A stretch of 64,000 nt of DNA from Kocuria massiliensis (GCF_900169715.1 NZ_LT835160.1:310001-374000); one strand, 5' to 3'. Numbered from the stretch's first letter, positions 47,268 through 57,088 are shown. Notes: generated by a model from the letters alone, not told the origin. Numbers and translations are program-made.

Positions 47268-50200
47268 ATGCCTTCGGCCCTAGAGCGATTCGATCCGGCG
47301 ACCCGTGAATGGTTCACGGGCGCTTTTTCGCGCGCGACCTCGGCCCAGGAAGGCGCGTGGTCAGCGATTGCGGAGGGTCGACATGCTTTGGTCGTGGCAC
47401 CCACGGGTTCCGGCAAAACCTTGGCCGCATTCCTCTGGGCCCTGGACCGCTTGGTATTACGCCCGGACGCTGAGGGGCTCGAGGCTGCCGCCACCTCGGA
47501 GGATGAGCACACGGGACCTACCGCCCGCCGGAAGCGTTCCTCACGGCGCACCCGAGTCCTATATATCTCGCCGCTCAAAGCCCTCGGCGTCGATATCGAA
47601 CGGAATCTGCGCTCACCGTTGGTTGGCCTCTCCCAGACGGCGCGATTTCACGGGCGCGAGCCTCGCGAGATTTCTGTCGGGATTCGTTCGGGCGACACAC
47701 CAGCCCGGGAACGACGTCGTCTGGTCACCGACCCTCCGGACATCCTCATCACCACCCCCGAGTCGCTGTATCTCATGCTGACCTCGAAGGCGCGTTCCAC
47801 CTTGTCGGCCGTGGATACCGTGATCGTGGACGAGGTGCACGCCGTCGCCGGGACCAAACGCGGAGCTCATCTCGCGGTGTCTCTCGAACGCCTCGATCAG
47901 ATCCTCCCTGCTCCAGCACAGCGGATCGGGCTGTCCGCGACGGTCGAGCCCGTGGACGCCGTCGCCCGGTTTTTGGGAGGCACGGCACCGGTGAGCGTGG
48001 TCCAACCAGCGCTGGAGAAGTCCTGGGACCTGACCGTTTCGGTCCCCGTTCCAGATATGTCGAATCTGACGGTTCCGGTACCACGCACCGACCTTCCGGA
48101 TCACCGCACTGGAGTCTCCGCGGGGTCGGCCGCCGGAGCGAATCCGACGCTCGAGGATGCCCTAGGCCTGGATCTCGAGTCGCCGCTGGCCACCAGCGCC
48201 GAAGCCGCCCCGTCGGATTCGGACGACAGTTCAACGGGCACCGCAGCCGTCAGCCGAGGTTCCGCCGCGGAGCCGACGTCGACCACCCCGCACACCGTCG
48301 TCGCCTCGATCTGGCCACACGTCGAGGAGCGGATCGTCGACCTCGTGGAAGCCCATCGTTCGACCATTGTCTTCGCGAATTCGCGCGGCCTCGCCGAACG
48401 CCTGACCTCGCGGCTCAACGAGGTGTACGCATTTCGCGAGGAACAGCGCCATGATGCTGTAGCCGATGCCGCCCCTTCCGAGGGCGGCGAGATGCCCTAT
48501 TCTCCCCCGGCCCTGAATCACCTCACCACGGGAACAGCCCCCGCCGAGCTTGCTCGCGCCCATCACGGTTCGGTGTCCAAAGATCAGCGAGCGCTCATTG
48601 AGGATGCCCTGAAGTCGGGAAGCTTACGATGCGTGGTAGCCACCAGTTCCCTGGAATTGGGGATCGACATGGGCTCCGTGGACCTGGTGATCCAGGTGGA
48701 GTCGCCGCCGAGCGTCGCGAGCGGTTTGCAACGCGTGGGACGAGCGGGCCACCAGGTGGGCGAGACCTCGCGGGCCGTCCTGTACCCGAAGCACCGAGGG
48801 GACCTGCTCTCATCGGCCGTGACGGTCGAACGCATGCGTGCCGGTGCCCTCGAGCCCCTGCACGTACCCGCCAATCCCCTGGACGTTTTGGCGCAACAGA
48901 CCGTGGCGGCGTGCGCGACCGGGCCCATCGACGTCGAGGCCTGGTTCGACGCCGTCCGGCACACCGCCCCATTCGCTGCCCTTCCCCGGTCCGCATTCGA
49001 CGCCGTGCTGGACCTGTTGGCAGGTAAGTACCCGTCCGACGAATTTGCGGAACTCCGCCCCCGGGTGATTTGGGATCGCGAGGCAGGAACCTTGGAACCC
49101 AGGCCAGGGGCGCAACGCGTCGCGGTGACCTCCGGCGGGACCATCCCGGACCGCGGACTTTACCCCGTCTACATCGTGGGCTCGGACGAAGAGACTCGCG
49201 GCCCCAAGCGAGTGGGCGAGCTCGATGAGGAAATGGTCTACGAATCCCGAAATGGCGACGTCATCGCCCTTGGAGCAACGAGCTGGCGGATCGAGGAGAT
49301 CACCCACGACCGTGTCAACGTGACGCCGGCGCCGGGACAGGTGGGAAAACTGCCGTTCTGGCACGGGGACGGGCCCGGCCGGCCGGCCGAACTGGGTGCC
49401 GCCACGGGACGATTTACTCGGGAGCTGGCGACGTCGTTGGCGGAAGAAACCGACGGCCGAGAGGCGGCGCGCGAGCGGTTGCTCACCGCGGGACTCGATG
49501 AGTGGGCCGCGGATAACCTGTGCGCGTATATCGACGAACAACGCGAAGCAACCGGTCAGGTCCCGAGCGAGAAGACCGCCGTGGTCGAACGATTCCGCGA
49601 CGAGCTCGGTGACTGGCGCGTGGTGTTGCATTCTCCCTACGGGATGCCGGTGCACGCGCCGTGGGCCTTGGCGATCGGTGCCAGGATCGACGAACTTTAC
49701 GGGCTGGACGGTTCGGCGATGGCCGCCGACGACGGGATCGTCTTGCGCATCCCTGCCATGGAGGAAAACCCTCCCGGCGCCGATCTCTTTCTCTTCGAGC
49801 CGGACGAGATCGAAGCGATCGTCACCGAACAGATTGGTTCCTCCGCGCTCTTTGCCGCCCGTTTTCGCGAGTGCTCGGCCCGGGCTTTGTTGTTACCGCG
49901 CCGCGACCCGGGGAAACGGACGCCTCTGTGGCAGCAGCGCCAACGTTCGGCACAGTTGCTCGACGTCGCCCGCCGCCACCCAAATTTCCCGATCATCCTC
50001 GAAACGGTGCGCGAGTGCCTTCAGGACGTTTACGACCTGCCCGCACTGCGAAAGATCCATGAGGACATTTCCTCCCGCCGCATCACGGTGCGCGAGATCG
50101 AAACGAGCGAACCTTCCCCCTTCGCCAGGACGCTGCTCTTCGGGTACGTGGGGCAATTCCTGTACAACACCGACGCCCCGCTGGCCGAGCGCAAAGCCGC

Positions 50201-52376
50201 CGCGCTGAGCCTCGACCCCACGCTGCTGTCCGAGCTGTTAGGGCGGGACGAACTGCGTGAGCTGCTGGACCCCGAGACGATTCGCGAGACCGAAGCGCAG
50301 GTGCAACGCCTCACGGAGGGTCGTCAACTCCACGGCGTCGAGGGCCTGGCCGATCTCTTGCGTATCTTGGGCCCCCTCACCCTCGACGAAGCCACCGAAC
50401 GCCTTGAAGACGGCGTAGACGCTGCCTCTCACATGGCCGAGCTAACACGCGCCGCCCGAGCCTTCACGGTCCGCATCGCGGGTCAGGAAAAGATCGCCGC
50501 CGTCGAGGACGCCGCCCGGCTCCGTGACGGGTTGGGCATTCCCTTGCCCATGGGCATCCCCCAAGCCTTCATCGAACCTGTGGCGGATCCCTTGGGTGAT
50601 CTCGTTTCCCGATTCGCACGCACCCACGGACCGTTCACCGCTGCCCGAGCGGCGGCCGCCCTGGGACTGGGATCGGCCGTGGTCGAGACGGTACTGACGC
50701 GACTAGTGACGGACCGTCGCATCGCCCAGGGACGTTTCCTACCGCCGGAGATGGTGGAGGCAGCGGCGGATTCCGAGTCGGCCGTGGAATGGTGCGATGT
50801 CGGGGTTCTCCGAACGATCCGACGTCGTTCATTGGCCAAGCTGCGCGCCCAGATTGAGCCCGTAGACGCGGCCACGTATGCGCGGTTCCTGCCGGCGTGG
50901 CAACATGTTCGCGCGGAAGGCGCCTCGGAAGATCCACGGGTCGACGACGCGGACGGCCTGTTGACCGTCATCGACCAGCTCGCGGGCGTTCCACTCCCAG
51001 CCTCCGCCGTGGAGACTCTGGTGTTGCCCGCGCGCGTACGGGGGTACCGTCCGAGCATGCTGGACGAAGCGATGTCTCGCGGAGACGTGGTGTGGACCGG
51101 CAGTGGCACGATCCCCGGACAGGACGGATGGGTACGCCTGCACCTGACCGAATCTGCCGACCTGACAATTCCCACCGACCCACCCATGGGACTCGACGAC
51201 CTGAGCGAGGATGCCCGCCGCGTCTTCGATGCCATGGGAGACGGCGCGGACTTCTTGCCCCGTATCGCGACGCGCGCTGGGATGAGCCTTGACCTCGCCG
51301 GAACCGCGCTCTGGGAATTGGTGTGGGCCGGATTGGTCACCAACGACACGGCCGGACCGTTGCGTGCCTTTTTGGATGGCGGTTCTTCTGCCCATGCCCG
51401 CCCGAAAGCACCGGGCCGTTCACGCTCGAGAGGACGGCGCGGAGCGGGACGCATCACCTCCGCACGGTTGGGACGCGCAGGCAATCCCGTCGCGCACCAG
51501 GCCGGTGGTTTCGGGCTGGGCCCCGGCGGATTAGGCGAGGCGACGGGGGTCGCCGCAGGGCTCTCCCCGCAACGGGAGCGGGAGCTCAGCGGCCGGTGGT
51601 CCAGAGTCAGCACCTTCCTGGATGAGGAGCCTCTGGACGTCACCGTTCGGGCGGTGGCGACGGCCCAGCTGATGCTGGACCGCTACGGCGTACTGACCCG
51701 AGGCGCCGTAGCCCACGAGGAAACCCCCGGCGGCTTCCAGGCGATGTACCAAATCCTCACGGCCCAAGAGGATCAGGGCGAAGCGCGTCGCGGTTATTTC
51801 GTCGAGGGTTTGGGCGGCGCACAATTCGCAGCGCCCTTGACCGTGGACCTCTTGCGTTCCACCACCATCGATCAGCAACTTGAAGGCTCCTCTTCCGAAC
51901 CGCGCGCCCCCGAGGTTCTGGTTCTCGCGGCGAGCGACCCGGCGAATGCGTATGGTTCGACCCTCGGCTGGCCCGATCCCGTTGCGCCGGAACGGCTACT
52001 GACCGCGAGCGGGGGCGAGCCTCAGGCCGCGTCGTCGACGGAGAATCCGCGTTTGGCTCGACCCGGACGAAAGGCCGGTGCGCTGGTGGTGTTGGTGGAC
52101 GGGAGGCCCGTCCTCTACGTCGAACGAGGCGGCAAGACGATGCTGACCTTCACGTCCGACGTCGCAGACCTGACCCTTGCGGGGCCGGCCGTCACTTCGG
52201 CGGTCAGATTGGGCGCCGTCGACAAGCTGGTCATCGAAAAGGTCAATGGGATCTCCATCCTGGAACGTGGCACTCAAGAGACTGGTGGTGCTCCTGCCCC
52301 CGTGACCGCCCTTCGCGAATCCCTCACCGCCGCGGGCTTCTATTCGACGCCGCGCGGGATACGGATACGTCGCTAA
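47268..52376 (+). CDS. lhr: Lhr-type large ATP-dependent helicase
   Basis: A superfamily-2 3'-to-5' DNA/RNA helicase of 1,702 residues, linked to DNA repair in mycobacteria. The Lhr core is present: Q-motif region, Walker A APTGSGKT (Lys50), motif Ia ISPLKALGVD, Walker B DEVHAVAGTKRG (DEVH), motif III LSATVEP, and motifs IV-VI VFANSRGLAERLT, ATSSLELGIDMG and QRVGRAGHQ, followed by the winged-helix and Lhr-core domains. The C-terminal 600 residues match the bacterial Lhr-CTD. An acidic Ser/Thr/Ala-rich insertion (about residues 285-340) lies between the RecA domains, probably disordered. The frame is open from 47190; ATG 47268 or 47259 (MGHMPSAL) fits the family start. It is a single gene divergent from the nitroreductase. 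Confidence 0.93.
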   Translation: MPSALERFDPATREWFTGAFSRATSAQEGAWSAIAEGRHALVVAPTGSGKTLAAFLWALDRLVLRPDAEGLEAAATSEDEHTGPTARRKRSSRRTRVLYISPLKALGVDIERNLRSPLVGLSQTARFHGREPREISVGIRSGDTPARERRRLVTDPPDILITTPESLYLMLTSKARSTLSAVDTVIVDEVHAVAGTKRGAHLAVSLERLDQILPAPAQRIGLSATVEPVDAVARFLGGTAPVSVVQPALEKSWDLTVSVPVPDMSNLTVPVPRTDLPDHRTGVSAGSAAGANPTLEDALGLDLESPLATSAEAAPSDSDDSSTGTAAVSRGSAAEPTSTTPHTVVASIWPHVEERIVDLVEAHRSTIVFANSRGLAERLTSRLNEVYAFREEQRHDAVADAAPSEGGEMPYSPPALNHLTTGTAPAELARAHHGSVSKDQRALIEDALKSGSLRCVVATSSLELGIDMGSVDLVIQVESPPSVASGLQRVGRAGHQVGETSRAVLYPKHRGDLLSSAVTVERMRAGALEPLHVPANPLDVLAQQTVAACATGPIDVEAWFDAVRHTAPFAALPRSAFDAVLDLLAGKYPSDEFAELRPRVIWDREAGTLEPRPGAQRVAVTSGGTIPDRGLYPVYIVGSDEETRGPKRVGELDEEMVYESRNGDVIALGATSWRIEEITHDRVNVTPAPGQVGKLPFWHGDGPGRPAELGAATGRFTRELATSLAEETDGREAARERLLTAGLDEWAADNLCAYIDEQREATGQVPSEKTAVVERFRDELGDWRVVLHSPYGMPVHAPWALAIGARIDELYGLDGSAMAADDGIVLRIPAMEENPPGADLFLFEPDEIEAIVTEQIGSSALFAARFRECSARALLLPRRDPGKRTPLWQQRQRSAQLLDVARRHPNFPIILETVRECLQDVYDLPALRKIHEDISSRRITVREIETSEPSPFARTLLFGYVGQFLYNTDAPLAERKAAALSLDPTLLSELLGRDELRELLDPETIRETEAQVQRLTEGRQLHGVEGLADLLRILGPLTLDEATERLEDGVDAASHMAELTRAARAFTVRIAGQEKIAAVEDAARLRDGLGIPLPMGIPQAFIEPVADPLGDLVSRFARTHGPFTAARAAAALGLGSAVVETVLTRLVTDRRIAQGRFLPPEMVEAAADSESAVEWCDVGVLRTIRRRSLAKLRAQIEPVDAATYARFLPAWQHVRAEGASEDPRVDDADGLLTVIDQLAGVPLPASAVETLVLPARVRGYRPSMLDEAMSRGDVVWTGSGTIPGQDGWVRLHLTESADLTIPTDPPMGLDDLSEDARRVFDAMGDGADFLPRIATRAGMSLDLAGTALWELVWAGLVTNDTAGPLRAFLDGGSSAHARPKAPGRSRSRGRRGAGRITSARLGRAGNPVAHQAGGFGLGPGGLGEATGVAAGLSPQRERELSGRWSRVSTFLDEEPLDVTVRAVATAQLMLDRYGVLTRGAVAHEETPGGFQAMYQILTAQEDQGEARRGYFVEGLGGAQFAAPLTVDLLRSTTIDQQLEGSSSEPRAPEVLVLAASDPANAYGSTLGWPDPVAPERLLTASGGEPQAASSTENPRLARPGRKAGALVVLVDGRPVLYVERGGKTMLTFTSDVADLTLAGPAVTSAVRLGAVDKLVIEKVNGISILERGTQETGGAPAPVTALRESLTAAGFYSTPRGIRIRR

Positions 52377-52479
52377 AACCACCACGTCCACATACTGAGA
52401 TTTCCGTCCATTGTTTGAAAACCTCGGAGTACGCTCAATCATCATCTTTATTGGAATTACCTGATCTAAAGGATCCACC

Positions 52480-53997
52480 ATGTCCTCTGGACTTTTCCGC
52501 ACCAAGTCCGTAGAGCAGAGCATCCGGGACACCGAGGAACCGGAGCATCAGCTCAAGAAGAATCTTGGCGCGCTCGACCTGATTGTTTTCGGTGTCGGAG
52601 TGAGCGTGGGAGCGGGCATCTTTGTGCTGACCGGCCACGCCGCTGCCACGAACGCTGGGCCCGCCATCGTGCTCTCCTTCCTCATCGCGGGGCTTGCCTG
52701 CGGTCTCGCCGCCGTTTGCTACGCGGAGCTTGCCTCGACCGTGCCCGTCGCGGGTTCGGCGTACACCTTTACCTACGCGACTCTAGGTGAATTGGCCGCG
52801 TGGATCATCGGCTGGGACCTCATCCTCGAATTCACCGTCGGCGCAGCGGCTCTGGCGACGTCATTTAGCCAATACCTCGGGGTCATCTTGCAAGACACCC
52901 CCTTCGCAATTCCGCCCGCCCTCGCGTCTGCGGAAACCGGATGGGTCAATTTGCCGGCCTTCTTGCTGGTCGTCGGCCTGACCGTCGTCTTGATCACCGG
53001 AGTCAAGCTCTCCAGCCGCCTCAATCAAGTCGTCACGGGCATCAAGCTGTTGGTCGTCCTGGCCGTGATCGTCGTCGGAATGTTCTTCGTCAAGGCGTCC
53101 AACTGGGTTCCGTTCATTCCTCCGACGCAGGGCGCGAGCGCTCAGACCGGCGGCGCCCTGCATCTGCCCCTCGTGCAAACCCTCTTCGGCATTGCACCGA
53201 GCGTCTTTGGCGTGGGTGGCGTGCTGGCCGCCGCGGCCATGGTGTTCTTTGCCTTCATCGGATTCGACATCGTGGCCACCACCGCGGAGGAGACCAAGAA
53301 TCCCCAGCGGAACCTTCCCATCGGTATCTTCGGCTCGCTCGCCATCGTGACGGTGCTCTACGCGGGCGTTTCGCTGGTCATTACCGGCATGCAGAGCTAC
53401 AAGGACATCGATCCGAACGACGGCGCCCCGCTGGCCACCGCGTTCTCGAATAACGGGCTGCCGTTCATGGGACACCTCATCGCCATCGGTGCGTGCATCG
53501 GCTTGATCGTGGTCACCATGATTCTGTTCCTCGGCCAAACGCGCGTCGGTTTCTCGATGGCGCGAGATCGGTTGCTCCCGCCGTCGCTCGGCAAGACCCA
53601 CCCCAAGTTCAAGACGCCGTACCGTTTCACGATGCTCGCTGGCCTGGCGATCGCCCTCCTTGCAGCCTTCGTCCCGCTGGCCAAGCTCGCCGACTTGGTC
53701 AACATCGGCACCTTGTCCGCCTTCATCCTGGTCTCCGTCGGCGTGATCATCCTGCGCAAGAGCCGTCCGGATCTGAAGCGCTCATTCAAGGCCCCGTTCG
53801 TGCCGGTCCTGCCCATCGTCTCCGCGCTGATGTGCCTGTACCTAATGATGAACCTCTCCTTGGAGACCTGGATCCGTTTCGTGATCTGGCTGCTCATCGG
53901 CATCGTGGTGTACTTCGCGTACTCACGGCGCCACAGCCGCCTGCGGAACTCCACGGATGAACCCACTTCGGCCGAACATGTGACGCCCACGGCGTAG
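52480..53997 (+). CDS. APC-family amino acid permease
   Basis: A 505-residue transporter with about twelve to fourteen transmembrane helices of the amino acid-polyamine-organocation family, cationic-amino-acid-transporter-like branch: the first helix has the substrate-binding unwound motif GVGVSVGAGIFVLTGHAA, then ELASTVPVAGSAYTFTYATLGELAAWIIGWDLIL, and the central FFAFIGFDIVATTAEETKNPQRNLPIGI. The substrate is not certain from sequence. ATG 52480 follows AAAGGATCC. The gene is alone and on the same strand as lhr, 103 bp after it. Confidence 0.9.
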   Translation: MSSGLFRTKSVEQSIRDTEEPEHQLKKNLGALDLIVFGVGVSVGAGIFVLTGHAAATNAGPAIVLSFLIAGLACGLAAVCYAELASTVPVAGSAYTFTYATLGELAAWIIGWDLILEFTVGAAALATSFSQYLGVILQDTPFAIPPALASAETGWVNLPAFLLVVGLTVVLITGVKLSSRLNQVVTGIKLLVVLAVIVVGMFFVKASNWVPFIPPTQGASAQTGGALHLPLVQTLFGIAPSVFGVGGVLAAAAMVFFAFIGFDIVATTAEETKNPQRNLPIGIFGSLAIVTVLYAGVSLVITGMQSYKDIDPNDGAPLATAFSNNGLPFMGHLIAIGACIGLIVVTMILFLGQTRVGFSMARDRLLPPSLGKTHPKFKTPYRFTMLAGLAIALLAAFVPLAKLADLVNIGTLSAFILVSVGVIILRKSRPDLKRSFKAPFVPVLPIVSALMCLYLMMNLSLETWIRFVIWLLIGIVVYFAYSRRHSRLRNSTDEPTSAEHVTPTA

Positions 53998-54088
53998 TCG
54001 GCCCCGACCCCATGCATGGCGTGCATCGCATCGACAGATTGCGGTGCACGCCATCGTCGTTCAATCCCGCGAAAGATACCGTGGAGAC

Positions 54089-54130
54089 ATGACCGCTAAA
54101 AGCTCGCACACGTTCGGCGACGACGCATGA
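54089..54130 (+). CDS. Thirteen-codon ORF overlapping the start of the RluA-type gene
   Basis: MTAKSSHTFGDDA, then TGA. Its ATG lies six bases after TACCGT (54077-54082), the spacing typical of leaderless actinobacterial mRNAs, and its stop shares ATGA with the ATG of the following pseudouridine synthase gene. The gene below has no good ribosome site of its own, so this tiny frame probably delivers ribosomes to it by termination-reinitiation. Product function, if any, is unknown. Confidence 0.45.
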   Translation: MTAKSSHTFGDDA

Positions 54131-55101
54131 CTCGACGTCCCCGGCCAGGTTGTCCGGTGCCCGCACGGGAGGGAGTTTCTCCCACACGCATTCGGTTGCC
54201 CCGGGACGAAAATTACGCGTCGCTCGCGGGATTTCTAGCTGAACGATTCCCGCCGCATGATCCAGAGCAGGTCGCCCAGCTGATGGCGCGCGGCGACGTC
54301 TTTTCCCCGGACGGTCTCCCGCTGGCTCCCGACGCTGAGTACCGCCCCGGTGGCCACGTCTGGGTTTTCCGCCCACTCCCCGAGGAGCCTTCCCTCTCGG
54401 ACGAGATCCCCGTTCTCTATGAGGACGACGATCTCCTCGTCGTCGACAAGCCTCACGGCTTACCGGTCACCCCGCGCGGCGGATTCGTGAAGCAGACGGC
54501 CGTGACCAAGCTCCGGGTACGCACCGGAAACCAGGGTCTCTCCCCCGTGCACCGACTCGACCGCCTGACTGCGGGAGTCCTGATCTTCGCCAAAACCCCG
54601 CGAGCCCGTGGACCGCTGCAAAGCCTCTTTGAACTCCAGCAGGTACGCAAGACCTATGAGCTGATCGCCCCGCTGAATCCCCACCCCGAATCCGACGCTC
54701 CGGAACGGCTCCCCCAGCATCCCGAGGAACCGATCCGCGTCCGGTCCCGCATTGTGAAGGACTCATCATCGCTCCAAGCCAGAGAAGTCGACGGTCCCGC
54801 CAATGCGGTCACCGGGATTCGGCTGATCCGAGAGTTCTCCGGAACTCCGTGGGGGCTCTACGCCGCATATCCGCTCTCGGGAAAAACCCATCAGATTCGG
54901 GTCCACATGAACCACCTGGGCCGTCCCCTTCTCGGCGACCCCTTGTACCCGACGATCGACGACGAGGCATTGCGTCACCCCGAGACCCGGCTCCAGCTCC
55001 TCGCCCGCGAAATTTCCCTACGCCACCCCTTCACCGGAGATCACCTGAGCGTGCGCTCAGACCGTACCCTGGAGATAAGAACCAGACCTGAGGACGCTTG
55101 A
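54127..55101 (+). CDS. RluA-family pseudouridine synthase
   Basis: A 324-residue RNA pseudouridine synthase. The catalytic motif is VHRLDRLTAGVLIFAK with the nucleophilic Asp; further marks are DDLLVVDKPHGLPVTP and SGKTHQIRVHMNHLG. It is close to the RluA group and may act on rRNA or tRNA; the target is not clear. There is a short N-terminal extension and no complete S4 domain. The start ATG 54127 overlaps the stop of a 13-codon leader ORF (ATGA), and no ribosome site is visible at a good distance, so expression may depend on that ORF. Confidence 0.9.
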   Translation: MTRRPRPGCPVPAREGVSPTRIRLPRDENYASLAGFLAERFPPHDPEQVAQLMARGDVFSPDGLPLAPDAEYRPGGHVWVFRPLPEEPSLSDEIPVLYEDDDLLVVDKPHGLPVTPRGGFVKQTAVTKLRVRTGNQGLSPVHRLDRLTAGVLIFAKTPRARGPLQSLFELQQVRKTYELIAPLNPHPESDAPERLPQHPEEPIRVRSRIVKDSSSLQAREVDGPANAVTGIRLIREFSGTPWGLYAAYPLSGKTHQIRVHMNHLGRPLLGDPLYPTIDDEALRHPETRLQLLAREISLRHPFTGDHLSVRSDRTLEIRTRPEDA

Positions 55102-55132
55102 ACGTTCGCAGCATCATTGACCGGGAGAGACC

Positions 55133-56398
55133 ATGACCACAGACCCCCGCACCCCGCCGACCACGCGTAGCCAACGGCGTCGTTCCGCCCCAGAAGGAGG
55201 GCAGGCCCCGGCTTCTCCGGCCCAACGGCATCGGGCCGAGAAGGCCCTCCGTGCCGAACGTGCCACGTACTCGGTTCACCGGCTCTTCCTGCGCCGCGTG
55301 AGCGGAATTCCCGGGACACTCATCGGTGAGACGACGTTGCCGCCGCAGAAGGGTCTGAAGAAGCGTGTGACCAACTGGAACTACTGGTGGCAGGCGCAAT
55401 TGCTGGACGCCCTGGTCGACGCCGGCCAACGCTATCTTGCCGACGGACGCACCTCAGAGGCCGAGCGCCAGATCGACCAGTGCCATCGTTTGCTGCGGGG
55501 CATCCGGATCCATAACTTTGGCACCTTCGTCAATTCGTTCTATGACGACATGGCGTGGCTCGTCCTGGCGGCCCAACGCCTCAACTCTCTCTCACAAGCG
55601 GTGCTGGGCCGTGGGTCCGAACCCGCGCAAGAAGTCGGACGGGCCCTCTACCCACAACTCAAGGCCGCCATCTCTGACGAGACCGGAGGCGGTGCCTACT
55701 GGTCCAAGGCGGAGAACTTCAAGAATCTGCCCGCTTCCGGGCCAATCTCGATGGCTCTATCACGGGCCGGCGAGCACGACAGCGCCTTCGCACTCACTCA
55801 GTGGTTCCGGGATCGCTTGTGGGACCCCCGCCAGGGGTACCTCGACGGCATCAAACTGGAACTGCAACGCGACGGATCCCGCAAGGAAGTTCCCGAAGAA
55901 CGAGCCTTCTCTTACAACCAGGGCGTGGCGATCGGCGCGCACCTAGAAATCCAGGGTGGGGACCTCCGCCACGTCGAGGAGATCGTCCGGTTGGTCCACG
56001 AAAAGTTCACCGTGACGCATGCTGAAGAGGGCACCGAATTCCGTGTCCTCGACACACGAGGTTCCGGCGACGGCGGATTATTCGCCGGAATCCTCGCGCG
56101 ATACCTCACCCGGGCTGCCATGGATCATCGGATCGAGCCGAAGACCCGTCACCTCGCGCGCGATCTCGTCGTCGCCACTGCTGAGCTGTTGTGGGCCGGT
56201 CGCCGAGAGTTCGATCCAGACCTTCCGCTGAACGAACCCGGAATCGACGTGACCGAAATTCGCGGCGATTCGGTGGCGTTGTTCTCCCCGGACGCGACGC
56301 GCCACAGCTCGGAGACTCTCGGTTCGGGGGCCCGCGTGGAACTCAGCACGCAGGTTCAGGCCTGGACCATCCTGGAGGCTGCCTACCGCCTCGCGTGA
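55133..56398 (+). CDS. Glycoside hydrolase family 76 protein, cytoplasmic (alpha-1,6-mannanase-like)
   Basis: GH76 enzymes hydrolyse alpha-1,6-linked mannose chains. The 421-residue protein has the helical-barrel features NWNYWWQAQLLDALVDAGQR and, at FVNSFYDDMAWLVLA, the tandem-Asp motif that supplies the catalytic acids in GH76, then GGGAYWSKAENFKNLPASGP and the later FSYNQGVAIGAHLE. There is no signal peptide; the first 45 residues are Arg/Pro/Thr-rich and basic. So it acts inside the cell or is exported by another route. That is odd for a mannanase; intracellular glycan turnover is possible. ATG 55133 follows GGGAGAG. The run of plus-strand genes from rluA onward looks like loosely spaced single units. 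Confidence 0.88.
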   Translation: MTTDPRTPPTTRSQRRRSAPEGGQAPASPAQRHRAEKALRAERATYSVHRLFLRRVSGIPGTLIGETTLPPQKGLKKRVTNWNYWWQAQLLDALVDAGQRYLADGRTSEAERQIDQCHRLLRGIRIHNFGTFVNSFYDDMAWLVLAAQRLNSLSQAVLGRGSEPAQEVGRALYPQLKAAISDETGGGAYWSKAENFKNLPASGPISMALSRAGEHDSAFALTQWFRDRLWDPRQGYLDGIKLELQRDGSRKEVPEERAFSYNQGVAIGAHLEIQGGDLRHVEEIVRLVHEKFTVTHAEEGTEFRVLDTRGSGDGGLFAGILARYLTRAAMDHRIEPKTRHLARDLVVATAELLWAGRREFDPDLPLNEPGIDVTEIRGDSVALFSPDATRHSSETLGSGARVELSTQVQAWTILEAAYRLA

Positions 56399-56403
56399 CG
56401 GCG

Positions 56404-56452
56404 CGGCCCCGGGAAGACGGCGGGCGACGTCGTCGTGCGCTTCCCGGGGCCG
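56404..56452 (+). terminator. Hairpin after the GH76 gene
   Basis: CGGCCCCGGGAAG and CTTCCCGGGGCCG are exact inverted copies separated by 23 bases directly after the stop codon. There is no T run, so the efficiency is uncertain. Confidence 0.45.
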
Positions 56453-56542
56453 AGTCCGCCGCCGGTTCAGCGGGTAGCCAAACACCGCTCCGACCACGCA
56501 AAATACTGGGAATTTTTGTTCCGGGTGCGATACAACCGAGGT

Positions 56543-57088
56543 ATGAGCAGAGTACGCACACCGGACCCCACGCCCGGGTGGCTCTCCGAGGAAGAGCTCG
56601 CCCAGGCCCGCCAACAGTTGCCGATGGTCTACGTCCAAGCCATTCCCGTGACGCTCGACCCCCTGGGATGCGTCAGCGAGGTTGGCTTGCTCCTTCGCCC
56701 CAATGACGAGGGGAGCATGGTTCGCTCGTTCGTGTCGGGAAGGGTGCACTACCGGGAGACGGTTCGCGGGGCCCTCCTGCGTCACCTCGAGAAAGACCTC
56801 GGCCACCTCGCGATGCCGCAGATGCCCGCCTCCCTGACCCCGTTTACCGTCGCCGAGTATTTCCCGCATCCGTCCCAATCGGGCCTCACCGACGACCGAC
56901 AACACGCCGTCGCCCTCTGCTATGTGATCCCCGTCAATGGAGATTGTGAGCCCCGCGAGGACGCCCTCCAGCTCTCCTGGCTCACGCCGGAAGAAGTGCT
57001 CCGGGACGAGGTCCAGGAAGAATTTGAGGGCGGTAGCGGCGATCTGGTGCGGCGAGCGCTGGCCTTCGCCGGGTGGGGCCGCTGCTGA
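56543..57088 (+). CDS. NUDIX-like family protein (DUF4916)
   Basis: A 181-residue protein that resembles the actinobacterial DUF4916/NUDIX-hydrolase family: TPGWLSEEELAQARQQLPMVYVQAIPV, then EVGLLLRPNDEGSMVRSFVSGRVHYRETVRGALLRHLEKDLG. The Nudix box itself (G-x5-E-x7-REUxEE) is degenerate: a glycine (SGRVHYRET) and RGALLRHLEKDLG sit where it should be, with only part of the acidic ligands. So catalytic activity is doubtful. ATG 56543 is preceded by GAGG closely. The frame is open from 56435, but the earlier part has no similarity. Confidence 0.75.
   Translation: MSRVRTPDPTPGWLSEEELAQARQQLPMVYVQAIPVTLDPLGCVSEVGLLLRPNDEGSMVRSFVSGRVHYRETVRGALLRHLEKDLGHLAMPQMPASLTPFTVAEYFPHPSQSGLTDDRQHAVALCYVIPVNGDCEPREDALQLSWLTPEEVLRDEVQEEFEGGSGDLVRRALAFAGWGRC

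Noticed and set aside
50483-51643. 386-codon minus-strand frame inside the Lhr gene
   Set aside because: Arg/Ser/Pro-rich antisense shadow of the helicase C-terminal part.
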